Positions 1 through 9,758 of a stretch of 33,754 bases of DNA are shown here, one piece after another. Numbering within the stretch: position 1 is the first letter of the stretch; each line of letters opens with the position of its first letter. Location of the stretch: positions 1 to 33,754 of the forward strand of contig JAUVLP010000013.1 in assembly GCA_030600655.1 (NCBI GenBank), in the 5' to 3' direction. Source of the stretch: Candidatus Eiseniibacteriota bacterium. Its GTDB lineage: Bacteria; Joyebacterota; Joyebacteria; Joyebacterales; Joyebacteraceae. The translations under genes and the position numbers were made by a program. The notes below the pieces were generated by a model. The model was given only the letters and a program-made list of their open reading frames with translations, searched no databases and was not told where the DNA came from.

Positions 1-66
1 CGTTGGCCGTCCGGAAGGAACGGCGCATGGCGTTGTCTTCAGAAAGATGTACGTAGCACAGAGATT

Positions 67-2076
67 CTAGGGAGTCTGAGGGACAGAGTCAATGCTCCTT
101 CCAGCCGCAGCACCGAGATCCTCCACCTCATCAACGAGAACACCGCTCGTGGCGTAGACGCTGAATCCTACTCGTTTTCCATCAACGCGGAAGATGCAGT
201 AGTGGTTGACGGGAGAGAAGGCTTTCACATGATCCGTCCATGGGACTGTAGTGTCCTGTGCGTAGAATGGCGCTCCTGCCCCGCCGCTGACGAAGTGCCA
301 GATCGGAGCTCTGTAAGTCGGGTGGATGTCGGAGTCTATGAGCGTCCGGCTGTAGTTATGCTCGTCCCCACACATGAAGGCCAGAACCTTGTTGTGACTC
401 GAGAGGATATTCCAGAACCTGTTCCGCATGTCGATCACGTCGCCTCGCGGAACACTCGCGTCATTGAGTCCGTCGCTGCCGGTCCGCTCCTCGTCTCTCC
501 AGAACATCGCATCGTAGGCATGTCCTCCGGTCGGAAAAGCCGGCTCGTGGGTAAAGACGAATATCCAGTCTATGTCGGGATCGGACTGGGCGACATCGAG
601 GTCGATCTTGAGCCACTTGAGCTGTTCGGGCAGGAGATAGCCTTCTCTGTTGCCCCCGAAAGCGCCGAGCGCGTACGCGACACCGTCGTGATCACTCGGC
701 CAGCGCGCGGTGTTGTGGGAGTAGTAGAGTCCGGTCACCCAGTAGTTGGAGTTGATAGATACAAAGTGGCAGTTATCGTAATTGAAGGAATAGACGGTCT
801 CACCGTAACCGGGGCCTCTGTGCTCCACGCCCCTGAAGTCTGAACGCTCTACACCGGGTATGGCATTGCCATAGCAGCTCCCCGGGGGATTCACGAACCG
901 CGCTGAGAAAAGCGCCTCTACGCTCTCCTCGCCCTGCCGGTCGCGATACATGAGGATCTTCTTCCCACTATGCTCAGGATCCGTCACCTCGAAGTAGTCG
1001 CCTACCTGCTCGTGATTGCCCATCCCTTCATATATCGGCATCGAGAACGCCACCTGATCGCTTGCCCTTCGCCAGGAATCAAGCTCGGTCAGGAAGCGCT
1101 CTCCCGAACTCGTGTATCCATCGACGAGATCACCACCGAAGAGGAAGAAGTCGGCTCCCTGCGCCTTCGCCCCAGCGAGAACCGCCTTCAGCCCGGCGTA
1201 GTTGACACCTTCGATGCTCTCCTCTCCCCCACCCACTCCGGATCGGGAGTCGGAAGCAAATGCGAAGGTGAACGGTTGCCTGCTGCCGTGGTCCGGCGCG
1301 GTCTGCACATCGTACCAACGCGTACGCACCTTGGTGTTGCCGTACTGAACCCGGTACGCATAAGCGGTGTCCGCCTCGAGGCCGGCCACAAGCACTTCAT
1401 GGCGCACATCGGCACGGTTGTCGGAGACCACCCGCTCGCTCTCCCCGTCCCTGATGATGACTCCTCCGAATGACGGAGTGTCCGTCTCCCACGACACGGT
1501 GAAGTACCCGGGACCGACACCGTCCAGGCAAGGACCGAACACGATGGTCTCTGCCCGCGCATACTCGCCGTCCCCGCGCGGACCCGACCGCGAGTAACGG
1601 AAACTACGGTCCACCGTCCTAACAACGTTGAACGCGGGATCGAACACCTCGAGCCGATACGCCACTATGCCGCCACCGTTGTCCATGTAGCTTGAGCCGT
1701 ATGCCGACGATTCAAGACTGGAAATATTTACCAGGATCGTGTGTTCGCGCGTCCACTCCTCGCTCTTCTCTGATGCGATCTTGCGGTATGCCGCCCGCTC
1801 AACACCACCGACTTCGTGTAATGGACCGAACCGGATGATACCCGGCGGTGTTTCCTCTACGGTTGTGAACTCGATGATCGCGCTTGAACCGGAGAAACCA
1901 GTGATGGTCGGCGCTCGCTCAAATAGCTCCGTCGCGTGACACTCGACCGGCACCGGGTCATCGCCGATCAGTGGCGCGAGATCGGTCGCGGCCGCAGGCG
2001 CCGGAAACATCGCGACTCCAGCCAGAAACAGAATGGAGATGGCCACGACAAAAACTCTGATGGAAATCGTATTCAT
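67..2076 (-). CDS. Secreted metallophosphoesterase, purple acid phosphatase-like (N-terminal Fn3-like domain plus calcineurin-like phosphoesterase)
   Basis: ORF 67-2187; preferred ATG at 2076 (MNTISIRVFVVAISILFLAGVAMFPAPAAA, signal peptide) with AAGGAG upstream. Motifs GGDLVDG, GNHEQ, FTHEPAF, GDEHNYSR. Confidence 0.85.
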   Translation of the reverse strand: MNTISIRVFVVAISILFLAGVAMFPAPAAATDLAPLIGDDPVPVECHATELFERAPTITGFSGSSAIIEFTTVEETPPGIIRFGPLHEVGGVERAAYRKIASEKSEEWTREHTILVNISSLESSAYGSSYMDNGGGIVAYRLEVFDPAFNVVRTVDRSFRYSRSGPRGDGEYARAETIVFGPCLDGVGPGYFTVSWETDTPSFGGVIIRDGESERVVSDNRADVRHEVLVAGLEADTAYAYRVQYGNTKVRTRWYDVQTAPDHGSRQPFTFAFASDSRSGVGGGEESIEGVNYAGLKAVLAGAKAQGADFFLFGGDLVDGYTSSGERFLTELDSWRRASDQVAFSMPIYEGMGNHEQVGDYFEVTDPEHSGKKILMYRDRQGEESVEALFSARFVNPPGSCYGNAIPGVERSDFRGVEHRGPGYGETVYSFNYDNCHFVSINSNYWVTGLYYSHNTARWPSDHDGVAYALGAFGGNREGYLLPEQLKWLKIDLDVAQSDPDIDWIFVFTHEPAFPTGGHAYDAMFWRDEERTGSDGLNDASVPRGDVIDMRNRFWNILSSHNKVLAFMCGDEHNYSRTLIDSDIHPTYRAPIWHFVSGGAGAPFYAQDTTVPWTDHVKAFSPVNHYCIFRVDGKRVGFSVYATSGVLVDEVEDLGAAAGRSIDSVPQTP

Positions 2077-2125
2077 GTTCCGCTCCTTGGAGTACCGGTA
2101 CGGATTCCCGGCCAACCTGCCCGTC

Positions 2126-3028
2126 CTAGTATGGCTTCCCCAGCGCCGCCGGCGGCCGGGCTCTTCCAATGACACCCACGAGTGCAATCATCGTCAGCAC
2201 GTACGGAATCATCTGCACGAACTGGCTCGGCACCTGCTGTCCCTGCAGGCCCATCTGGACCGCCTCCGCGTAGCCGAAAAGCAGACACGCCAGAGCGGCT
2301 CCGACGGGATTCCACTTGCCGAAGATCATGGCCGCGAGGGCAATGTACCCGCGACCGGCCGACATGTTCTTCACAAACTGATGCGTGTTGAGTGCGAGGA
2401 AGGCGCCGCCGAGCCCCGCGAGCGCTCCGCTCAAGAGCACGCCCGCGAAACGCATCTTCCTTACACTTACTCCGAGCGCATCGACGGCCGCGGGATGTTC
2501 ACCCGTAGCCCTCAATCTCAGACCGAACGGCGTGTGCCAGAGCACCACGTGGGCCACGGCCACGGCGACGAGCGCCACATAGACGAGAGGAGGATAGTGT
2601 CCGATGAAAACATTGACACCACGCGCAACCGGTCCCCAGCTTTCCGGAAGCGACCAACGCGCCATTCCGACCACGGGCGGTGAGTTCGACGAACTCCCCC
2701 ATGTGATCCATGTGAGGAACTGGGTAGCTCCGGCCGCCAGGAGATTGATGGCGACGCCGCTCACTATCTGGTCGGCCTTGAAGATGACTGTGACTGCCGC
2801 GTGTATGAGCGAGACGAGCATCCCCGCGAAAATGCCGGCGACAACCCCGACCCATGGATCGCCGGTGTAGTAGGTCGCCAGAATACTCGCAAAGGCCCCG
2901 GTGAGAAGGATGCCCTCGAGCGCGATGTTCACGACCCCGGAGCGTTCGGAGAATAGACCGCCGAGCGAAGCCAGTATGAGCGGCGTCGCCATCCTGAGAG
3001 CAGAGTCAAGCACTACAAGCTCAAACAA
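2126..3028 (-). CDS. ABC transporter permease, BMP/nucleoside (YufQ/NupQ-like) type
   Basis: Multi-TM protein MFELVVLDSALRMATPLILASLGGLFSERSGVVNIALEGILLTGAF, typical of this permease family. Start codon is TTG with a GGAGGG upstream. Confidence 0.88.
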   Translation of the reverse strand: MFELVVLDSALRMATPLILASLGGLFSERSGVVNIALEGILLTGAFASILATYYTGDPWVGVVAGIFAGMLVSLIHAAVTVIFKADQIVSGVAINLLAAGATQFLTWITWGSSSNSPPVVGMARWSLPESWGPVARGVNVFIGHYPPLVYVALVAVAVAHVVLWHTPFGLRLRATGEHPAAVDALGVSVRKMRFAGVLLSGALAGLGGAFLALNTHQFVKNMSAGRGYIALAAMIFGKWNPVGAALACLLFGYAEAVQMGLQGQQVPSQFVQMIPYVLTMIALVGVIGRARPPAALGKPY

Positions 3029-3041
3029 TCTTCATGCCCTC

Positions 3042-4676
3042 CTACTTCCTTCCTCGTATCCGTGCGATGACGCCACGCGCACCGCTGGAGCTCGCCTCCA
3101 GCATCTCTTTGAGCTCATTGGGCGCCAAGAGCCGCGCTGCGCTCAGGTAGACACCCAGTCCCACAGCTCCCATTCCCACCAGTGCCGTTATCTGCCACGC
3201 GAGCGACCCGCGCAGTCCGACGCTGATTGCAGTGGGAGACAGAAAGTAGAGAACAACAGCCATTACTGCGGTCGTGAGAGCGGTTGCGAGGAACGACCGG
3301 AAAAGCGCCGGGTAGCGCCCACCTCTCAGCTGTTTCGGCAGCAGGATGAAAAAGAGCCCGAGCTTAAAGATATGCGAGACGGATGTGGAGAGCGCCACTC
3401 CCGCGCTATCGAACATCCGCATGAAGATGAAGACGAGTCCAACCTTCATTCCGAGCCGCAGGAACCCGGCGATCACCGGCCGCTTCGTATCTTTCATAGC
3501 AATGAAGGCCGACGTCATGATACTCGAGATGCCAAGTGCCCATATCGTGGGTGTGTAGAGCAGAAGCGCAGATACCGTGAACCTCATCGACTCGTCGTCG
3601 AAGGCCCCCCGGTGAAAAAGGAGCCTCACGAACGGCTCACCAAGCATTGCCATTCCAATGGATGCCGGGAGAAGTATGAAGAATGCGATTCTCATCGCGG
3701 CCATCAGTTTGTCTGCAAGTTCGTCAATCCGGCCACGTGCAGCCATGGTCGCGAAGAACGGGAACAGCACCGTCGAGAACCCGACGATGAGAATCTCCTT
3801 CGGGAGTTCGATCAGGCGGAGCGCGTACGACAGCCCGGAGATGCTTCCCTCCGCAAGCATGGAAGCAAAGATACGATCGACAACATCGTCCAGCTTCGCT
3901 CCCGCCATGCCTATGAAGAGAGGAAGTGCCAGGCGCATGACTCCGAGGAACATCGGGTGCCTGAAATCGATGCGGAGCGTGACCCCTTTGGCTCGGCGCA
4001 AGAGGGACGGCAGCTGCACGACTGCGTGCACGACGCTGCCCAGGAGAATACCGTAGGCGAGGCCGTGAATGCCGTGGGTTTTTGTGAGAAAGACGGCTGC
4101 CAGAATCATGATGACGTTGTTGAGAGGGCGTCCGAGCCCTGGAACGGCGAAGTTCCTATAGCAGTGGAGGGTGTTCGCAAACAGGCCCGCCATGGTCGAG
4201 AAAAGTATCGAGAAGGCCATCACGCGCGTCAGCGATGTTGCGAGCGCATGCCTGGATTCATCGAATCCGGGCGCCACAAGCGACACCAGAAGAGGCGCCA
4301 GAACCAGAATAATGACGGTGACAACAAGTATGAGAAGCAGAAAATCCGCCAGAAATACGCCGGTGTCACTCCATGCCCTGCGCTCCCCGTACCGCTCCAA
4401 TCGCTCCGTGAATAGAGGAACGAAGCCTGAGCGAATAGGCGAACGGAACCAGGCTATCACCAGAGCAGGGATCGTGAGGGCCACGAGATAGCTGTCCATT
4501 TCGCTACTCGTCCCGAAGCGCTCCGCCACGATGATATCTTTGACGAGCGCGAGAGCCTTGGCCATGACGGAAAGACCTATGACCCACACCGTCGAAATCA
4601 CGATGCCGGTCGTCCGCGACTCCTCATAGCGGCTCACGGACTTCCGTTCTCCTCCCGATCCCCCACCGTCACTCAT
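3042..4676 (-). CDS. MurJ/MviN-like lipid flippase (MOP superfamily)
   Basis: 544 aa polytopic protein; N-terminal VKDIIVAERFGTSSEMDSYLVALTIPALV and FVPLFTERLERYG resemble MurJ. Start overlaps the upstream permease stop by 4 nt (ATGA). Confidence 0.8.
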   Translation of the reverse strand: MSDGGGSGGERKSVSRYEESRTTGIVISTVWVIGLSVMAKALALVKDIIVAERFGTSSEMDSYLVALTIPALVIAWFRSPIRSGFVPLFTERLERYGERRAWSDTGVFLADFLLLILVVTVIILVLAPLLVSLVAPGFDESRHALATSLTRVMAFSILFSTMAGLFANTLHCYRNFAVPGLGRPLNNVIMILAAVFLTKTHGIHGLAYGILLGSVVHAVVQLPSLLRRAKGVTLRIDFRHPMFLGVMRLALPLFIGMAGAKLDDVVDRIFASMLAEGSISGLSYALRLIELPKEILIVGFSTVLFPFFATMAARGRIDELADKLMAAMRIAFFILLPASIGMAMLGEPFVRLLFHRGAFDDESMRFTVSALLLYTPTIWALGISSIMTSAFIAMKDTKRPVIAGFLRLGMKVGLVFIFMRMFDSAGVALSTSVSHIFKLGLFFILLPKQLRGGRYPALFRSFLATALTTAVMAVVLYFLSPTAISVGLRGSLAWQITALVGMGAVGLGVYLSAARLLAPNELKEMLEASSSGARGVIARIRGRK

Positions 4677-5845
4677 GAGACCTCCGCACTTCCGTCCTGA
4701 TCGATCGGCGCGGCCTCCGAACGATGCGCCAACGTCGCACCGCGCCCGCGCCGGCGCTGCACGATCTCGTTTCCGACCACCACGAGGATGATCGTCACAG
4801 CCTGAACAACCAGAATGAGTTCCCTCGGCACATTGGTGAAAAGATCAACCTCGAGCGCACCGGTGTTGAGAACCCCAAAGAGAAGCGCGGCAAACAGAAC
4901 GCCCAGGGGAGAGTTTCTTCCCAAGAGCGCAACCGCGATTCCCATGAATCCGATACCGCTTGAGAAATTGTCGAGGAACCTGTGACGAAATCCCATCACC
5001 TCGTTCGTTGCCACAAGCCCTGCGAAGGCCCCGCTCAGGAGCATCGCCAGGATGAGCGTGCGGCGCACGTTGATACCGGCGTACTCTGCTGCAGAAGCAT
5101 TATGACCGACGGCCCGGATCTCGTATCCGAGTGTGGTCCTGCGCAGAATAAACCAGGCGAGCCAGACGGCAGCCAGGGCTATCAGAAACGAAGCATTCAG
5201 CGGGTTCGCAGCCGGGAGGGGAACACCGAGCGACTGAAAGAAGTAGGCCAGCCGCGGCAGCTCTCCCGCAATCGGGATCGTTGCCGTCTGGGGCGTCATC
5301 TGCCCGGCCTCTTTGAAGACGGCCACGACGAGGTAGCTTGTGAGTCCCACCGCGATGAAGTTCATCATGATCGTGTTGATGACTTCGTGGACTCCGAAGC
5401 GTGCCTTGAGATACCCGGGGATCGCCGCCCACAGACCTCCGCCCGCGGCGGAGGCGAGAATGAGCACCGGAATCAGCAGCACCCTCGGCGCGCCCGGCAT
5501 CTGCAGGGCCACCCATGTGCAGACAAACGAACCTATGTAGAGCTGACCCTCGCCTCCGATATTGAACAGACCGGCCCGAAACGCGAAGGCCACTGCCAAA
5601 CCGGCAAAGATGAGGGGTGTAGCATTGAAAAGCACAAGTCCAATGCTATCGGCGTTTGCAAAAGCTCCCCGGAAGAGAGTTAGATAGAACGTGAGAGGAT
5701 TCTCGCCGATGGCGGCAACCACCAGACCACCTACGAGGAAAGCCGCCAGCACAGCGACCAGCGGCGCCACCACATCCGCGATCTTTCCAGCCCCGGCAAT
5801 TTCGCGAACGCGTGTGGCCATGCCGGGTATCCTTGGCGAGCTCAT
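4673..5845 (-). CDS. ABC transporter permease, BMP/nucleoside (YufP/NupP-like) type
   Basis: 390 aa polytopic protein with FRAGLFNIGGEGQLYIGSF and GYEIRAVGHNASAAEYAGINVRR motifs; ATGA overlap with the upstream ATPase. Confidence 0.9.
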   Translation of the reverse strand: MSSPRIPGMATRVREIAGAGKIADVVAPLVAVLAAFLVGGLVVAAIGENPLTFYLTLFRGAFANADSIGLVLFNATPLIFAGLAVAFAFRAGLFNIGGEGQLYIGSFVCTWVALQMPGAPRVLLIPVLILASAAGGGLWAAIPGYLKARFGVHEVINTIMMNFIAVGLTSYLVVAVFKEAGQMTPQTATIPIAGELPRLAYFFQSLGVPLPAANPLNASFLIALAAVWLAWFILRRTTLGYEIRAVGHNASAAEYAGINVRRTLILAMLLSGAFAGLVATNEVMGFRHRFLDNFSSGIGFMGIAVALLGRNSPLGVLFAALLFGVLNTGALEVDLFTNVPRELILVVQAVTIILVVVGNEIVQRRRGRGATLAHRSEAAPIDQDGSAEVS

Positions 5846-7395
5846 GCCGCCCCTCCAGCCATGGTCTGCTCTCCGGAATCGTTCGCCGCACCTGTCATGT
5901 AGCGACCCAGATCTTCCTCCGTCACCGTCCCCGCCTCGAACTCCCCAACTATGCGTCCCCCGTACATGACCACTATCCGATCCGAGAGCGTCATTATCTC
6001 AGACAGCTCTGCCGACACAAGGAGTACTGCGGCGCCGGCATCCCGCATCTTGAGGATGCTTGTGTGAACAAACTCGATCGCTCCGATATCGACTCCGCGC
6101 GTCGGCTGAGATGCGATCAGGAGCGCCGGATCTTCGTCGAACTCCCGGGCAATGATGACCTTCTGCTGGTTGCCTCCGGAAAGATGGGAAGCACTGACCG
6201 ATGGATCGGCAGGCCTGAGGTCATGCTCCGCTATGAGTTCGCGCGCATGCTCTTCTATCTTCGCTACATTTATGAGACCGCGACGAGAGTACTCGGCACG
6301 GTGATGGTGCCCCAGTACAAGGTTCTCCGCCACCGTGAACTCCGGCACGAGTCCCCGCGCTTGTCTGTCCTCCGGAACGTGCGCCACACCCATGTCACGG
6401 ATGACGCGCGGTCTTCGATTTGTAATGTCCGATCCGCTCAATACAACATGCCCCGATGAAGCAGGACGAAGACCCGTGATGACGTCGACGAGCTCGGTCT
6501 GGCCGTTTCCCTGAACACCGGCTACTCCCAGGATCTCGCCTGATCGGATCTTGAGACTCACGTGGTCCAGGACGTGTGTTCCCTTTCTGCCGACCGCAGA
6601 CAGATCATTGACTTCGAGAACCGTTTCGCCGGGCGTTGTCTCTCCTCGCTCGACCCTCAGAAGCACATCCCGGCCGACCATCATTCTGGCCAGCTCTTCA
6701 GGAGTCGTTTCCGCTGCCGATATCACGCCGGTCACGCGCCCGTCACGCATTACGGTGACACGGTCGGCCAGTTCTATTACCTCTTTCAGCTTGTGTGTAA
6801 TGAAGATTATCGTGCGGCCGCTCTCGCGAAGCGATCTCAGGATGAGAAACAATTCGGAGACTTCCTGAGGCGTGAGGACACCAGTCGGTTCATCCAGGAT
6901 CAGGATATCGGCGCCCCGGTAAAGCACCTTCACTATCTCGGCGCGCTGCTCCAGTCCCACTGAGAGGTTCTCGATTTTCTCGTCCGGGTCCAGTGCAAGA
7001 CCGTACTCAGATGACAGGCGCTCGACTCTCTCCCTTGCCACCCTACCATCAATAAGGAGGCCCGCCCGAACCGGCTCTGTTCCCAGAACAACGTTCTCGG
7101 CCACCGTGAATGGATCTATGAGCATGAAATGCTGATGGACCATGCCGAGTCCGTGCTTGATCGAATCGCTCGCGCTGTGCCCGACAAGCGGCTTGCCGTT
7201 GAGCATTATGGAACCCTCGTCAGGCCGGACCATGCCGTAGAGGATCTTCATGAGCGTAGACTTGCCCGCTCCGTTCTCACCGATTATCGCGTGGATCTCA
7301 CCGCGGCGGACGTCAAAGTCAACGTCGTCACACGCCAGCACGCGCGGGTAGCGCTTGGTCACTCCTCGCATCTCGACGGCATTATGCTCGGGCAT
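5842..7395 (-). CDS. ABC transporter ATP-binding protein, tandem-NBD sugar/nucleoside type (YufO/NupO-like)
   Basis: Two NBDs: Walker A GENGAGKSTLMK, LSVGLEQRAEIVKVLYRGADILILDEPT, second-half LSGGNQQKVIIAREF. Confidence 0.93.
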   Translation of the reverse strand: MPEHNAVEMRGVTKRYPRVLACDDVDFDVRRGEIHAIIGENGAGKSTLMKILYGMVRPDEGSIMLNGKPLVGHSASDSIKHGLGMVHQHFMLIDPFTVAENVVLGTEPVRAGLLIDGRVARERVERLSSEYGLALDPDEKIENLSVGLEQRAEIVKVLYRGADILILDEPTGVLTPQEVSELFLILRSLRESGRTIIFITHKLKEVIELADRVTVMRDGRVTGVISAAETTPEELARMMVGRDVLLRVERGETTPGETVLEVNDLSAVGRKGTHVLDHVSLKIRSGEILGVAGVQGNGQTELVDVITGLRPASSGHVVLSGSDITNRRPRVIRDMGVAHVPEDRQARGLVPEFTVAENLVLGHHHRAEYSRRGLINVAKIEEHARELIAEHDLRPADPSVSASHLSGGNQQKVIIAREFDEDPALLIASQPTRGVDIGAIEFVHTSILKMRDAGAAVLLVSAELSEIMTLSDRIVVMYGGRIVGEFEAGTVTEEDLGRYMTGAANDSGEQTMAGGAA

Positions 7396-7437
7396 GAAGC
7401 GAGAACCCCCTCGTACAACTATTTGTGGCGGAATCGG

Positions 7438-8451
7438 CTAATCGCGCGGGACGTCGATCTCCCCGGCGATGATCTTCGCCCTCACAGTCTCGACCGTCTC
7501 GATCATAGCTTCCGTCATGAGCTCTGAATTGTAGTCGTCCACGGCGTAGCCAACACCATCCTCGGCGAGACCCAATTCCTGAACGCCCCCTTCGAACCTG
7601 TTCTCGAGGGCCGAGAGAATGACCGCGTATACGGCATTATCTACCCTCTTGACCATGCTGGTAAGCACATAGCCGGGCGCCATGTAGTTCTGATTCGAAT
7701 CGACGCCGATCGCAAGGTTGCCGGTCTCTCTCGCCGCCTCTATGACGCCTATGCCCGTGTTGCCGGAAGCGTGGTAGATAACATCCACACCTCGACCGTA
7801 CTGGAGCAGCGCCAGTTCCTTGCCCTTCGCGGGATCAGCGAACGCCTGCGGAGTTGAACCTGCATATCCAACGGTGACAGAGACGGCCGGGTTGGCATAC
7901 CTGGCCCCTGCAATGTAGCCGGCCTCGAACCGGTGGATGAGTGGCACGTCCATACCACCGATGAAACCGAGACGGCCCGTCGCGCTCTTGAGACCGGCGA
8001 TCACACCGACCAGGAACGACCCCTCTTCCTCCCGGAAGATGAGACCGGCAAGATTGTCCGGGAGCTGTTCATTCGGTCTTGCGTCGAAGTCGACACACGC
8101 GAACCGCGCATCCGGGTAGTCGACCGCCACACTCCTCATGGAATCGCTGAAGAGGAATCCTACACCGATAATGACGTCGAAGCCCGCCTGCGCCAGCTTC
8201 CTGAGACCGGTCTCCCTGTCAGCGTCCTGTCCGGGCTCGAACTCCGTGTGCTCAATCTCGAAATCGTCGGCAATTCTCAGAAGCCCGCGATATGCGGAAT
8301 CATTGAAAGATTTATCCCCCTTGCCGCCAACGTCAAAGACCATCCCGACCTTGAAAGCACCTGTGTCCTGCGACGGAGTGCTCTGCCGGCATCCCGTCAC
8401 AACGAGAGACAGAAGGACAAGCAGAAAAGCAAACAACGTGAGCTTCTTCAT
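7438..8451 (-). CDS. BMP-family substrate-binding lipoprotein (nucleoside ABC transporter)
   Basis: Lipobox LVVTGC; VGMVFDVGGKGDKSFNDSAYRGL is diagnostic of the BMP/PnrA family. Confidence 0.93.
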   Translation of the reverse strand: MKKLTLFAFLLVLLSLVVTGCRQSTPSQDTGAFKVGMVFDVGGKGDKSFNDSAYRGLLRIADDFEIEHTEFEPGQDADRETGLRKLAQAGFDVIIGVGFLFSDSMRSVAVDYPDARFACVDFDARPNEQLPDNLAGLIFREEEGSFLVGVIAGLKSATGRLGFIGGMDVPLIHRFEAGYIAGARYANPAVSVTVGYAGSTPQAFADPAKGKELALLQYGRGVDVIYHASGNTGIGVIEAARETGNLAIGVDSNQNYMAPGYVLTSMVKRVDNAVYAVILSALENRFEGGVQELGLAEDGVGYAVDDYNSELMTEAMIETVETVRAKIIAGEIDVPRD

Positions 8452-8481
8452 GATGTGCTCCTTCCTGTGACCGGCGCACCC

Positions 8482-9684
8482 TCAGACGGGGACCGACTCG
8501 GGCGCCGGGTCGACACAGTCCATCGCGCCGATCTTCCGCGCCCATCTGATCAGCAACAAGAATCCTCCAAAACCACCGACGACCACCACCAGTGAACCCG
8601 CGAAAAAGACGAAGTCCAGTCCGAACCACTCTGCAACGAGTCCTCCGGCGAGAGGCGCTACGATCAACCCCACACTCATCCCTGTATTGAAAATGGCCAT
8701 CACCGTTCCCATACCGTTGTACCTGTCTCCGCACTTCGCCGCAAGAGCAAGTGCCGCCGGCAGCCCGAGTGCCAAGGATATGCCGGTCACGATCTGCAGG
8801 CCGAACAGCCACGCAACACTCGAACAGAAGGGAATCGCAGCGATAACGGCCGCACTGGCGACGATGCCCCATCCCATAAGAAGAGGCTTGGACACCCTGT
8901 CGGCGAGCTTGCCGAACGGTATCTGCATGAACCCGGCAAGCAGTATGTTTGTGGCGAGGAGCACACCGACGATCGAAAGCGAGGCCCCTAGCTCTTCCGC
9001 AACAAACGGCAGGAAGGGAATCACGAGCCCGCGGCCAAACGATATGACGGTACGAAAGAGCACGGCCGCAAGCACGACTGGGTCCTTCAGGACCGTCATG
9101 ACCGGCGCGCGGCTCTTCCAGCGTTCCTTGTGAAGCCCGAGTTCCGGGAGAAAGATGATCGCGTAGATGAGAGCGACTCCCGACAGGGCGCCCATCGCGT
9201 AGAACGGCGCACCCAGACCGAACCGGTCTGCCAAAGGTCCAGCCAGGAGCGGCCCTATTCCAAACGCAGTGAAGAGAAATACCATGAAGGTGCCCATCAC
9301 GCTGCCCTCGCGACCCTTGGGCGCGACGTCGCCGATATAGGCCTGGGCCACGGGAACGACCATTCCGCTTGCCGCGCCGTGCAGGAATCGGACTATAAGA
9401 AGACTGGCGATGGAATCAACTTTGAGATAGGCAAACGAGAAGAGCGTAAAGATGGCGAGCCCTGCCGTGATGAACCGCTTCCTCCCGAATCGATCCGACA
9501 GTCGCCCGATAAAAGGCATGAAGACAAAACGAGCGAGCGAGAACCCGGAGAATATGAGGCCGAGAGTGAGACCAGCCGCCCCGAAGCTTCTAGCGTAGAA
9601 CGGCAACAGGGGGCCAATGAATCCGACCCCCATGGTGGACGCGAAGATTGCGATGAAGAGAGCTATGTAGACCTGTCGCTTCAT
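8482..9684 (-). CDS. MFS transporter (DHA1-like)
   Basis: 400 aa, 12-TM pattern; GRLSDRFGRKRFITAGL loop motif. Confidence 0.88.
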   Translation of the reverse strand: MKRQVYIALFIAIFASTMGVGFIGPLLPFYARSFGAAGLTLGLIFSGFSLARFVFMPFIGRLSDRFGRKRFITAGLAIFTLFSFAYLKVDSIASLLIVRFLHGAASGMVVPVAQAYIGDVAPKGREGSVMGTFMVFLFTAFGIGPLLAGPLADRFGLGAPFYAMGALSGVALIYAIIFLPELGLHKERWKSRAPVMTVLKDPVVLAAVLFRTVISFGRGLVIPFLPFVAEELGASLSIVGVLLATNILLAGFMQIPFGKLADRVSKPLLMGWGIVASAAVIAAIPFCSSVAWLFGLQIVTGISLALGLPAALALAAKCGDRYNGMGTVMAIFNTGMSVGLIVAPLAGGLVAEWFGLDFVFFAGSLVVVVGGFGGFLLLIRWARKIGAMDCVDPAPESVPV

Positions 9685-9758
9685 GAACCCCCTCTGATGG
9701 TCGAACGGGCTGCTGCCGGACGGCGGGACCGGTTCCTACCTCCCCGGCAACTCACGGG

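Noticed and set aside
2901-4415. 504-aa plus-strand ORF antisense to the MurJ-like gene
   Set aside because: R/H/E/D-rich shadow translation lying wholly opposite confidently identified minus-strand genes; no family motifs.
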